From: Thalassomonas actiniarum
GTDB taxonomy: Bacteria > Pseudomonadota > Gammaproteobacteria > Enterobacterales > Alteromonadaceae
Direction: 5' to 3'
NCBI RefSeq assembly: GCF_000948975.2
Contig: NZ_CP059735.1
Location: forward strand, 1,178,001-1,242,000
Length of the DNA stretch: 64,000 nt
Shown in pieces: positions 38,777 through 47,481 of this stretch. Below the pieces are notes generated by a model. It saw only the letters and a program-made list of their open reading frames with translations. It had not been told where the DNA came from and did no database searches. A program made the translations under genes and the position numbers. Each line of letters begins with the position of its first letter. Positions within the stretch are counted from its first letter, which is position 1.

Positions 38777-41700
38777 TCAGGGAAGAGGCGGCTTTTCCTG
38801 GAGCTGTTTGTTAATTGCTTCCAGTACTTGTTGTAGTTGCTTTGCCATGTTCTCAAGCTGGTTCTTGTCCATATCGCCAGGGGACAGGGTTAACTGGCGA
38901 TATAAATCGGCAACTTGTCGGGCAAGGGTTAACGCCCCTATGTTGCCGGCAATGCCTTTAAGGTTATGTAGCAGGGCGCAGGCCTGTTTGATGTCGCCGT
39001 TTTCCAGCAAGTTTTTGAGCCGTTGAATGCTGTCCCCGTGTTTATCTGAAAACTGTTGCCATAAACTATTGAGTAAGTGCTGTTTACCGGCGCAAACCTT
39101 TAATCCTGCTTCAATATCGAGGATCTGACGACTAAATTCTGCGGGAGCTGCTGTAACCGGCTCCGGCGCTGTCTGGTGTGTTGCCGGTAAAATATCGGTA
39201 TTGGTGCCGTCAAAGCTGCCGGGCACTTTAGGAGGGGCAGCAGCTGACATTTTTGCCTGCGTTGGAAACTCACCGCACCAGCGTATCAGGCTCTGATATA
39301 ATTTATCGGAAAAGACAGGTTTAGTCAGGTAATCGCTCATCCCTATCGCCAGGCCTTTTTCTTTGTCTCCGCGCATGGCACTGGCGGTCAGGGCTATGAT
39401 GGGGATGGCCTGCCACTGAGTTTGTCGCCGGATTTGTTTGGTGGCTTCTATACCATCCATGACCGGCATCTGAATATCCATCAGGATAGCGTCAACTTTG
39501 TGTTCCGACAGTAACTCTATTGCCTGCAAGCCATTTTCTGCCAAAATGACATTGATGCCGACATCAGATAATAATTCCACGATTATTTGCCGGTTCATGG
39601 CATTGTCTTCTGCCAGCAGAATGCGCTTTCCCCTGAGGTTATCTTCCAAACTCACTATTTTGTTCCGGTGCAAGGCTTGCTCTGTCTTGAGCTGTTGCGC
39701 AATCATGCCTATATCTGCCGCCAGGCAGAAGCTGCTTAAGTGGACGGCTTTTGATAATATTGCCAGTTTTTCCTGTGCTAATGCCTCGGGCAATTCCGCT
39801 TGATTGCTTAACAGGATATTTGTGGTGCGAAGATTTTTTTGCCTGAGCAGGCTGAGAAAATCACGGATGTCCTGTGCCCTGAAATGTTCGTTAATCAGCA
39901 GAATATTGCCGTTGCTGATATGAGTGAGAGCTGAGGTAAAGGTGTTAAAGCGTTCGATATTTGCGCCATAACTGGCCAGGGTATGGGTGATGGCCAGGGC
40001 TAATTTATTATCGCTGGCAATGATGATGATTTGTTTGCCGGCCAGGGCATCACAGACTTCACGGTTGCTGTGGTTGCTTTTTTCAAAGCTCAGTTCGACG
40101 GTTATTTGTGTGCCTTTGCCTAATTCACTGCTCAGGCTGATTTTCCCCCCCATCAATAAGATCAATTGCCGGGAAATACTCAGCCCCAGACCCGTGCCGC
40201 CATATTGGCGCGTGGTTGAGGGGTCTGCCTGGATAAATTCATCAAAAATATGCTCGGCGCTTTCTTCGGACATGCCTATACCGGTATCTTCTACCGTGAT
40301 GATTAAGCTTACCTGCTGCTGTGTTTGCTCAACCAACTTGACCGTGACATAAATTGCGCCGCGCTCTGTGAATTTTAATGAGTTTTGTACCAGGTTTAAG
40401 GCGACTTGCCCTAAACGCAGCAGATCCCCTTTAAGCATAAAAGGGAGTTTGGCCTGGACATCAAAAATTAACGGCACGTCTTTTTCCCTGACGCTTTCAA
40501 AGGTAAGGCGATCGAGATAACTCAGGCAGTCATCTAACGTGAAATCAGTGATTTCCAGTTCCATTTTTCCGGCATCAATTTTGGAGAAATCCAATATGCT
40601 GTTAAGCAGGCCAAGTAAAGAGCTGGCGGTGTGATGAATATTGTTGATATACCTGGCCTGCTTCGCAGAAAGTTCGGTGCGCTGGCATAAATAGGACATG
40701 CCGAGGATGGCATTCATCGGGGTTCGGATCTCATGGCTCATATTGGCGAGAAAATCCCCCCGGGCACGATTCGCTTTTATCGCCTGCTCCCTGGAGAGCT
40801 CAGCTTCATCTTTGGCCTGCTCGGCATCGTCTTTGGCAAGCCTGAGTTGAAAGGTACGGTAATCAACCTCTTTTTTTATTTCCTGGTTCACCTTTTTTAT
40901 TTTGGTGTTATAAACACAAAACAAGGTCAACAAGGTCGTACCGAGCAGTAACAGGCTCAGTAAGATGGTCATCGAGGTCAGGGTGCTGGCATCTATACCG
41001 TGCATGGTGATATCTCGGGGAATATTGGCGTGTATTTTTAGTGCCGGCTGGTTAAAGATATCCCTGAGCAAACCGTGGGCAATAAGCACATGTTTATTGG
41101 TGGTGATCAGCTCTTTGTCCTTTTCCTGGTTTGAAGCAGGGGGGCTGTGAATTTTGTTTTTTTCTACCGGTTCAACAAAGAAGCTGATCTTGGTTTGTTT
41201 TGATAATCTTCTGATGATGTCCTGGCTGATAAAACGGCCCATTATTAAAGTGCCGTTAACCGGTCCTGAACCATCATCTTTGAGTATGGGTAAGGCACTG
41301 AGCATCAGGGGCCCATATTCGCTCAATACTATGCCCTGGAGCAGGTCTTCGGGCTGGGCTTGAAAAAAGTTATCGTGTCGCGGCAGCAGCTGGCGATCAA
41401 ACAGGCTTAAGGTAATGTTTTTCAGGTAGAGGGGGTCAAAAATCTCCTCTTTGATCTTTTTTCCTGCCCGGTCATAAATTTGGAAAAGGTGTATCTGGGT
41501 GATTTGCATTACGGTCATGCCGAAGTTGTTTTTGATATAGCTTTGATTGCCGTCTTCGGCAAATTTATAGGTATCTATCCAGGAAGAAAAAGTATTGGTG
41601 ACATTGGTTAAATGGTTCGTTTCCTGCTCTATGGCATCAAGCACCCGGTTCAGGTCCTTAATGGCCAGCTCCCGTTCCAGCTGGTAAAAACTTGGCAGGA

Positions 41701-41782
41701 TAATCCATTGCTGAATACCGTAGCTTAATCCGGCCAGAAAAAGGGCGAAAAAAATGATGATCAGGACTATTTTCTTTGCCAA
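38777..41782 (-). CDS. Hybrid sensor histidine kinase (CHASE4-like, HisKA, HATPase, pseudo-REC, REC, HPt)
   Basis: A 1001-aa BarA-like kinase. A membrane helix at about residues 5-25 leads into a periplasmic region resembling CHASE4 (SSWIDTYKFAEDGNQSYIKNN). A second helix lies near residues 270-290 and a coiled coil follows. HisKA has the phospho-His near residue 349 (FLANMSHEIRTPMNAIL), then ATPase boxes (NLVQNSLKFTERG, DTGIGMSEE, GTGLGLSISRQL). Residues about 600-680 look like a degraded receiver with Asn where the Asp should be (NILLINEHF). A true receiver follows (ILMDIQMPVMDG, Asp near 767), then an HPt domain (LLHNLKGIAGNIG, His near 939). It lies 50 bases downstream of a REC-GAF regulator, likely its partner. 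Confidence 0.92.
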   Translation of the reverse strand: MAKKIVLIIIFFALFLAGLSYGIQQWIILPSFYQLERELAIKDLNRVLDAIEQETNHLTNVTNTFSSWIDTYKFAEDGNQSYIKNNFGMTVMQITQIHLFQIYDRAGKKIKEEIFDPLYLKNITLSLFDRQLLPRHDNFFQAQPEDLLQGIVLSEYGPLMLSALPILKDDGSGPVNGTLIMGRFISQDIIRRLSKQTKISFFVEPVEKNKIHSPPASNQEKDKELITTNKHVLIAHGLLRDIFNQPALKIHANIPRDITMHGIDASTLTSMTILLSLLLLGTTLLTLFCVYNTKIKKVNQEIKKEVDYRTFQLRLAKDDAEQAKDEAELSREQAIKANRARGDFLANMSHEIRTPMNAILGMSYLCQRTELSAKQARYINNIHHTASSLLGLLNSILDFSKIDAGKMELEITDFTLDDCLSYLDRLTFESVREKDVPLIFDVQAKLPFMLKGDLLRLGQVALNLVQNSLKFTERGAIYVTVKLVEQTQQQVSLIITVEDTGIGMSEESAEHIFDEFIQADPSTTRQYGGTGLGLSISRQLILLMGGKISLSSELGKGTQITVELSFEKSNHSNREVCDALAGKQIIIIASDNKLALAITHTLASYGANIERFNTFTSALTHISNGNILLINEHFRAQDIRDFLSLLRQKNLRTTNILLSNQAELPEALAQEKLAILSKAVHLSSFCLAADIGMIAQQLKTEQALHRNKIVSLEDNLRGKRILLAEDNAMNRQIIVELLSDVGINVILAENGLQAIELLSEHKVDAILMDIQMPVMDGIEATKQIRRQTQWQAIPIIALTASAMRGDKEKGLAIGMSDYLTKPVFSDKLYQSLIRWCGEFPTQAKMSAAAPPKVPGSFDGTNTDILPATHQTAPEPVTAAPAEFSRQILDIEAGLKVCAGKQHLLNSLWQQFSDKHGDSIQRLKNLLENGDIKQACALLHNLKGIAGNIGALTLARQVADLYRQLTLSPGDMDKNQLENMAKQLQQVLEAINKQLQEKPPLP

Positions 41783-41832
41783 GGCAGGTAACTCCAGCCA
41801 ATAGCCGAGCTGTCAGCAGCGGACAGTTTGGC

Positions 41833-42945
41833 TCAGTGAACAAATTTTTGCAGCTTGGTGAGAATGATGTTAAACGCCTTAGTGATCATGCTGGTCTTAT
41901 CTATCGCCCCAAATGCCCGTTCGGTATGGCTGTGAATAATTTCATTGAGCTGCTCTTCCTGCTCTTCGGTTAACGCCAGAAATTGCAGGCTTTTTTCCAT
42001 GTCTTTGGTCATATCGAACATGGCAGCCTCAAAAACACTGTGATTGACTTTTAATTCCCGTTCAATAACGACAAATTGTTCGCTGACTTCCTGCACGGTT
42101 TCCCGCAGCAGTTTCTCTTGCTTACTTAATTGGAAACCTATATCCAGGTTTTTTAAATAACCGTCGGTGAGTCTGAGCATAAAAGGCAAATGGTCTTTTA
42201 AACGGCCATACTCTTCCGGGTTTTGCGGCATATTATTAACCAATACGCTTACCCTTTTTTCATTGATTTGTGAGCGCTGCTCGAAATCATATATGCGCCC
42301 CCTGTCTTTTAATAAGATCAGGATTTCCTGTTCCATCGGGGAGCACTGGCCGCGGTTGGAATAAAATGCTTCGCCGTAATCAGCCCTGATATGCACCGCG
42401 GCATCGACATTAAATAAACCTAAAGTGCGCAGCATGGTTTCGGCCACCTGGCTGTAGCTTTTGGCGTTATAGATCTCCAGGGCAAAATCCACGACATAGC
42501 CAAATTCGCTGCTAAAGCTCAGGGCATTCATAAAGGCGCTGGTGGTTTCTTGAGCGGTTTGTTCCAGGGCCTTTTTCTCGGCCTGATGCTCGAGGATAAG
42601 CTTGATCTTTGCCAGTAATTCATAACCGTCAACGGGCTTGACGATATAATCATAACCGCCGGCGGCATAGCCGGCTAAGCGCTCTTCCAGGCTGCCTTTG
42701 GCAGAAACAAAGACGATGGGGGACTGGGCGATGATTTGCAGTTCGCGTGAGACTTGTAATCCATCCATGACCGGCATTTCGACATCAAGCAGCACGATGT
42801 CCGGGTCTATGGACAGAAACTGTTCCAGGCATTGTTCACCGCTGGTTAATGCGATAACTTCATAATCATCTTCCAGGATACCGGTTATCAACGACAGATT
42901 GAGCTCTTCATCGTCTACGACTAAAATGCGTTTTTTTTCGGTCAT
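41833..42945 (-). CDS. Response regulator with GAF-like output region
   Basis: A 370-aa regulator. The receiver domain (1-120) has the acid pair VVDDEELN, phospho-Asp54 in IVLLDVEMPVMDG, and Lys in YDYIVKPVDG. After a short coiled coil, about residues 140-265 look GAF-like (FALEIYNAKSYSQVAETMLRTLGL...AAVHIRADYG). The last 100 residues are helical and strongly acidic/coiled. No DNA-binding, GGDEF or HD domain is visible, so the output is unknown. It is upstream of the hybrid kinase on the same strand and divergent from the chemosensory operon, with 403 bases between. Confidence 0.85.
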   Translation of the reverse strand: MTEKKRILVVDDEELNLSLITGILEDDYEVIALTSGEQCLEQFLSIDPDIVLLDVEMPVMDGLQVSRELQIIAQSPIVFVSAKGSLEERLAGYAAGGYDYIVKPVDGYELLAKIKLILEHQAEKKALEQTAQETTSAFMNALSFSSEFGYVVDFALEIYNAKSYSQVAETMLRTLGLFNVDAAVHIRADYGEAFYSNRGQCSPMEQEILILLKDRGRIYDFEQRSQINEKRVSVLVNNMPQNPEEYGRLKDHLPFMLRLTDGYLKNLDIGFQLSKQEKLLRETVQEVSEQFVVIERELKVNHSVFEAAMFDMTKDMEKSLQFLALTEEQEEQLNEIIHSHTERAFGAIDKTSMITKAFNIILTKLQKFVH

Positions 42946-43348
42946 CAGAACTTCTCATATCTTGAACTTAAGTAATCATGATTTGACCCGAGCTCTTTAT
43001 TCCTCCTTGAAAATGTTTCCCTGTTAAATAGCCAGGGCGGTATTTTGCCCTTTCAGTATAGTAAAAATATTATTTTTGCTGCCCCCGGAAATAAAAACTC
43101 TGTTGATAAGCTGCAAAGGCTCCTTTTTATTTGGCTTTTAGAAAAATGAGAAAAGCTTATGCCGAAATTATCTTTTAAGGTGATGATTTGCTTGCTCTTA
43201 AAATTGCCGGATAAGCTCCTTGGCAGCAGGTTTGTGACAAATTAAGAAAAAATATCTACTTGTATCTATAATTGAACAAGCAAACTTATGATTCATTGAC
43301 GAATGCCTCATTCATAAAGGGAATTCTAAGTGGAAAATAGGTATACAG
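42946..43348. other. Divergent region between the two-component and chemosensory operons
   Basis: AT-rich, without a gene. TATAAT at 43267-43272, 77 bases before the first MCP gene, is a possible -10 but lacks a good -35. I found no sigma-28 site at correct spacing. Confidence 0.4.
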
Positions 43349-44521
43349 GTGATTGATAAAAGCAAAAGTAACTGGCTAAACGCTTCACCTTTGATCATTT
43401 CTGTACTGGCTGTTGGTGTTATATTATTCAATGATCTTTCCTTGTTCTCCTGGCTTGGTATTGGCGTTTTATTGGTTTTGGGCATAATCTCCAGCCTGCA
43501 ATTGCATAATAGCTGCAAGCTTGCCTGGCAAAGTAGCCAAAAGCAGGAAGAACAAGCACAAACCCGGAAAGAAAAACAAGCCTATCAATATTTAAATCAA
43601 GCCATTTGCACCCTGATGCCGATATGGTCCCGGCAAATCAGCCATTCCAGAGATATTAGCGGCGATGCCATTACCCAATTAAGCCGGAAATTTACCGACA
43701 TAGTTAACCGTTTAACGGCAACCATAGACACGACACATCAAATGAATGCCGAGGGGGAGCAAGGGGCTTTTGGTTACATTAAAAACAGCAATAAGGAGCT
43801 GGATATTAGCCTGGATACCCTGGCGGAAGCTTTTGCCAGCCAGGAGCTGGCGCTGAAGGAAATGAATGTTTTGGTTGATTTAACCGAGGAGCTTAAAGCC
43901 ATGGCGGTTGAGGTTTCCGGTATCGCAGAGCAAACCAATATGCTGGCGCTTAATGCCGCCATAGAAGCTGCCCGGGCAGGAGATAGCGGTCGGGGGTTCG
44001 CTGTGGTTGCCGATGAAGTGCGTAACTTGTCTATCCGTTCATCACAAACCGGTAGCAGTATGTCGCAGAAAGTAGACGATATCAATGCCGCCATGGACTC
44101 GGCGTTAACTACAGTAAAAAGCGGAGCGAATACAGCAGCAAGCCTCCTGGAGAATAGCCGGGAGAAGATAGGCAAAGTGATCTCGGACTTTGAGCTTATT
44201 ACCGGAAAAATGTCAGAGTCCAGTAAAGTCATCCAGCATGATAATACTGAGTTGCTAAAAGATGTTTCTGATGTCCTGGTGTCGCTGCAATTCCAGGACA
44301 GGGTCAGCCAGATGCTAACGCATATCAGTGATTTCATGGGCAAGGTTGAGCAGGAGTTGCCCGGTTACCATGCAGGCTTATTTGATGGCGGCATTATTGA
44401 AAAATGGCTGGCAGAAAGTGAAGCCACTTACACTATGGTTGAGCAAAAACAGCTTCACCATAATAGCGCACCGGAGCAAGCTAAATCTTCCGGTAATAAC
44501 GATGAAGTCGAGTTCTTTTAA
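43349..44521 (+). CDS. Methyl-accepting chemotaxis protein with minimal membrane anchor
   Basis: A 390-aa MCP opening the chemosensory operon, starting at GTG. Residues about 12-52 form two closely spaced membrane helices with almost no periplasmic loop, so there is no classical sensor domain. A helical linker follows. The signalling tip is [35 protein letters not shown]. The C-terminal part ([19 protein letters not shown]) resembles the short MCPs that sense membrane or cytoplasmic state. No CheR-binding pentapeptide is seen at the end. It lies 11 bases upstream of cheY. Confidence 0.9.
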   Translation: MIDKSKSNWLNASPLIISVLAVGVILFNDLSLFSWLGIGVLLVLGIISSLQLHNSCKLAWQSSQKQEEQAQTRKEKQAYQYLNQAICTLMPIWSRQISHSRDISGDAITQLSRKFTDIVNRLTATIDTTHQMNAEGEQGAFGYIKNSNKELDISLDTLAEAFASQELALKEMNVLVDLTEELKAMAVEVSGIAEQTNMLALNAAIEAARAGDSGRGFAVVADEVRNLSIRSSQTGSSMSQKVDDINAAMDSALTTVKSGANTAASLLENSREKIGKVISDFELITGKMSESSKVIQHDNTELLKDVSDVLVSLQFQDRVSQMLTHISDFMGKVEQELPGYHAGLFDGGIIEKWLAESEATYTMVEQKQLHHNSAPEQAKSSGNNDEVEFF

Positions 44522-44532
44522 CGGGGAATATT

Positions 44533-44898
44533 ATGGCGAAAACTATTCTTATTGTGGATGATTCGGCGTCACTTCGCCAGATCATAAAAATCACCCTAAC
44601 GGGAGCCGGTTATCAGGTGATTGAAGGAGAAAATGGCCAGGACGCGCTGGATAAGCTGGCGGGACAAAAAATCAATCTGGTGGTCAGTGATGTCAATATG
44701 CCGGTAATGGATGGCATTACCTTTGTGACGGAATTGAAAAAATTACCTTTGTATAAATTTACGCCGGTGATCATGCTGACAACAGAGTCCGAGCAGGAAA
44801 TAAAAGAGGCAGGCAAAGCGGCCGGGGTCAGGGCATGGATGGTCAAACCTTTTAAACCGGCGCAAATGCTCACTGCCGTGCAAAAGCTTATTATGTGA
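44533..44898 (+). CDS. CheY-like single-domain response regulator
   Basis: A 121-aa receiver alone: acid pair IVDDSAS, phospho-Asp53 in LVVSDVNMPVMDG, Thr in IMLTTESE, Lys in WMVKPFKP. There is no output domain, so it acts through protein binding, as CheY does. It lies between an MCP and the STAS/cheA genes and is the expected phosphate acceptor of this CheA. Whether it binds the flagellar switch or serves another output is open. Confidence 0.94.
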   Translation: MAKTILIVDDSASLRQIIKITLTGAGYQVIEGENGQDALDKLAGQKINLVVSDVNMPVMDGITFVTELKKLPLYKFTPVIMLTTESEQEIKEAGKAAGVRAWMVKPFKPAQMLTAVQKLIM

Positions 44899-44908
44899 GT
44901 TGCTCAGG

Positions 44909-45211
44909 ATGTTGACGGTTTTAACATCACAGGAGAAAAAGGAAGTTGTGTTTGAGGGTGACATGACCATTTATGAAGCGGCATTGTTATATCAGGAAAT
45001 AAGCGAAAAACTCACTTTTGATGCCGATATTGCGGTGAATTTAACTCAGGTGGGAGAGATCGACACTTCGGGTATTCAGCTTATTTTGCAGCTGTATTTT
45101 CTTGCCCAAGGCCATAATTTCACTTTGAGCCATATTGTCCACGGTGATGCCAGTGCTCAGGCATTTGAGTTGTTACAACTCGATGTTGACCGTTTTAACC
45201 AATATCTTTGA
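44909..45211 (+). CDS. STAS-domain protein in the chemosensory operon
   Basis: A 100-aa STAS (anti-anti-sigma-like) protein. VVFEGDMTIYEAALLYQEI is the first strand-helix unit and VNLTQVGEIDTSGIQLILQLY the loop that, in SpoIIAA-type proteins, bears the phosphorylated Ser; here D-T-S-G keeps that Ser. The start is uncertain: ATG at 44909 has no ribosome site, TTG at 44900 is another option. It sits between cheY and cheA in one unit. Its role is unknown, possibly an adaptor or a phosphate-independent regulator of the CheA pathway. The family is clear, the function is not. Confidence 0.87.
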   Translation: MLTVLTSQEKKEVVFEGDMTIYEAALLYQEISEKLTFDADIAVNLTQVGEIDTSGIQLILQLYFLAQGHNFTLSHIVHGDASAQAFELLQLDVDRFNQYL

Positions 45212-45226
45212 CGATAAGGTTTAACC

Positions 45227-47446
45227 ATGGATTTAGATCCGGTAATACAAACATTTCTTATTGAAGCGAAAGAGCAGCTGGAAGAGATGGAAGAAAAGCT
45301 ATTATCGCTGGAACAAGATCCCGGGGATACTGAAGCGGTAAATGCGGTTTTTCGCGCCGCCCATACCATTAAAGGCAGCGGCGGTATGTTTGGTTTCGAG
45401 CACCTGGTTGCCTTTACCCATGAGGTTGAATCTGTCTTGATGCGCATGCGCAAAGGGGAGCTGGCAATCGATCAGGGACTGATCTCGGTATTGCTCAGCT
45501 GTAGTGATCATATCAGGCTGTTGGTGGATTGTACCGGTGCTGACGGTGAAAATATTTCCGGGGAAACCGGGCAGGCGAGCCAGAAGTTGGTGAACAAACT
45601 TTTCCCTTATGGCGGTAAAGCCGGACAAGAGCATGAACACAGTGGGAAAACATCGCCGGGGCCGGGTGATATAGGTTCGGTAGATAATAATAAGCCGGGT
45701 TTGGAGAGGGCGGAGTCGGGGACGGTTTCTGATAACTGGCATATCTCACTGAGGTTTAATGCCCAGGTATTAAAAAATGGCATGGATCCGCTGTCGTTTA
45801 TTCGTTTTCTCGCTACTGTCGGAGATATTAAATCGGTACATACTTTGGTTGATAACCTGCTCGCTGCCGGTGAAGCATTCGATCCCGAAAACTGTTATCT
45901 CGGTTTTGAGGTGCAGTTATATTCCCGGGCGGAAAGAAAAGATATCGAAGAAGTATTTGAGTTTGTCCGTGATGACTGCACTCTGACTATTATTGCCCCC
46001 CATAGCAAGACCGAAGAATATATAACCTTGATTAACTCCCTGGCAGATGACGATGCCAAGCTGGGGCAGATTTTATTGCAGGTAGGGGCACTGACGCCGA
46101 AAGAGCTGGAAAGTATTTTACAAACGCAGATGGCCATGCCGGCGGAAGAAGAGCCTGTAAAAGTCGGCGAACTGATCCCCGCTCAAGGGGTGGATAAACA
46201 AGTCGTGGATACTGCCCTGAACAAGCAAAAACAGTCCCGGGAGCGACAGGCAAAAAGCAAAGCAAATGAAAGTACCAGCATGCGTATAGATGCCGAAAAG
46301 CTCGACAGTCTGATCAATCTGGTGGGGGAGTTGGTGATTGCCCAGGCAAACAGTGCTTTGTTAGCCAAACAGAGTCGTATCAGTAACTTAATTGATGCCA
46401 TGGCATCTACTTCGAGCCTGATTGAAAGTATACGGGATAATTGCCTGAAGCTGCGTATGGTACCTATAGGACAAACGTTTTCACGTTTTCAGCGTGTGGT
46501 CCGGGATATTAGCCTGGAGCTGGATAAGGACATACGTTTGACCACTTCCGGGGAAGATACCGAGCTTGATAAAAGCATGGTGGAAAAGTTGGTGGATCCC
46601 CTGATGCATTTAGTGAGGAATTCTATGGATCACGGCATTGAAAATGCCGAGCAAAGGCTTGCGGCCGGCAAACCCGAATACGGACAACTTGCCCTGAGGG
46701 CCTATCATGATTCCGGCAACATAGTGATTGAAGTCAGTGATGACGGTCAGGGGATCACAAAAAAGAAAGTGATTAAAAAAGCGATAGAAAATAGCCTGAT
46801 AACAAGCGCTGAAGGCATGGCGGATTATGATATTTACCGTTTGATTTTCGAACCCGGGTTTTCTACCGCCGAAACAATCAGCAACATCTCCGGGCGCGGC
46901 GTTGGTATGGATGTTGTTAAACAAAACATTGAACAGCTTAAGGGCACTATTGAAATTGATTCCCGCCCCGGACAGGGATTGACCATGCGTATCAGGGTGC
47001 CGCTAACCTTAGCGATAATCGATGGTTTTTTGCTGGAAATCAGCAATAGTCAGTACGTACTGCCGTTAAACAGTGTGATTGAGTGCCTGGAACTGTCCGA
47101 GTCGAGCGATATTAAAACAATCAACCGTAATTTGATCAACTTGCGTGGCGAGGTTTTGCCTATTGTCCGTTTACGGGAGTTATTTGCCTGCCAGGACCGG
47201 CCGCCGCCCAGACAAAATATTATCGTGGTGCGTTATGGCAACCGCAAAGGCGGCGTGTTGATTGACCGCTCCCTTGGTGAATATCAAACCGTGATCAAAC
47301 CTCTGTCCAATATTTTTAAGCGCTTAGACTGGCTCGCCGGTTCAACTATCCTGGGCAGTGGCGAGGTTGCGATGATCCTTGATGTTGCAGGTTTATTTAA
47401 AAATGCCGACTTGCAGGCGAGCGGTAAAAATCCAGGCCTGTATTAG
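45227..47446 (+). CDS. cheA: Chemotaxis histidine kinase CheA with an inserted MshEN-like motif pair
   Basis: A 739-aa CheA. P1 (about 1-105) has phospho-His46 in [18 protein letters not shown] linker leads to residues 170-270, a W-x-I-x-x-x-F domain ([21 protein letters not shown]) in the place of P2. Residues 278-301 ([12 protein letters not shown]...ESILQTQ) and 312-334 ([12 protein letters not shown]...TALNKQ) repeat the L-G-x-x-L-x(3)-G-x(6)-L-x-x-x-L-x-x-Q pattern of MshEN domains, which bind c-di-GMP. P3 dimerisation ([20 protein letters not shown]), P4 ATPase ([27 protein letters not shown]) and P5 CheW-like domain follow. It is preceded by the STAS gene and followed by an MCP. Kinase function is clear; c-di-GMP binding is a guess. 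Confidence 0.95.
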   Translation: MDLDPVIQTFLIEAKEQLEEMEEKLLSLEQDPGDTEAVNAVFRAAHTIKGSGGMFGFEHLVAFTHEVESVLMRMRKGELAIDQGLISVLLSCSDHIRLLVDCTGADGENISGETGQASQKLVNKLFPYGGKAGQEHEHSGKTSPGPGDIGSVDNNKPGLERAESGTVSDNWHISLRFNAQVLKNGMDPLSFIRFLATVGDIKSVHTLVDNLLAAGEAFDPENCYLGFEVQLYSRAERKDIEEVFEFVRDDCTLTIIAPHSKTEEYITLINSLADDDAKLGQILLQVGALTPKELESILQTQMAMPAEEEPVKVGELIPAQGVDKQVVDTALNKQKQSRERQAKSKANESTSMRIDAEKLDSLINLVGELVIAQANSALLAKQSRISNLIDAMASTSSLIESIRDNCLKLRMVPIGQTFSRFQRVVRDISLELDKDIRLTTSGEDTELDKSMVEKLVDPLMHLVRNSMDHGIENAEQRLAAGKPEYGQLALRAYHDSGNIVIEVSDDGQGITKKKVIKKAIENSLITSAEGMADYDIYRLIFEPGFSTAETISNISGRGVGMDVVKQNIEQLKGTIEIDSRPGQGLTMRIRVPLTLAIIDGFLLEISNSQYVLPLNSVIECLELSESSDIKTINRNLINLRGEVLPIVRLRELFACQDRPPPRQNIIVVRYGNRKGGVLIDRSLGEYQTVIKPLSNIFKRLDWLAGSTILGSGEVAMILDVAGLFKNADLQASGKNPGLY

Positions 47447-47481
47447 TTTTAGACACAGCTATATGTTTGTGGAGAGCACTT

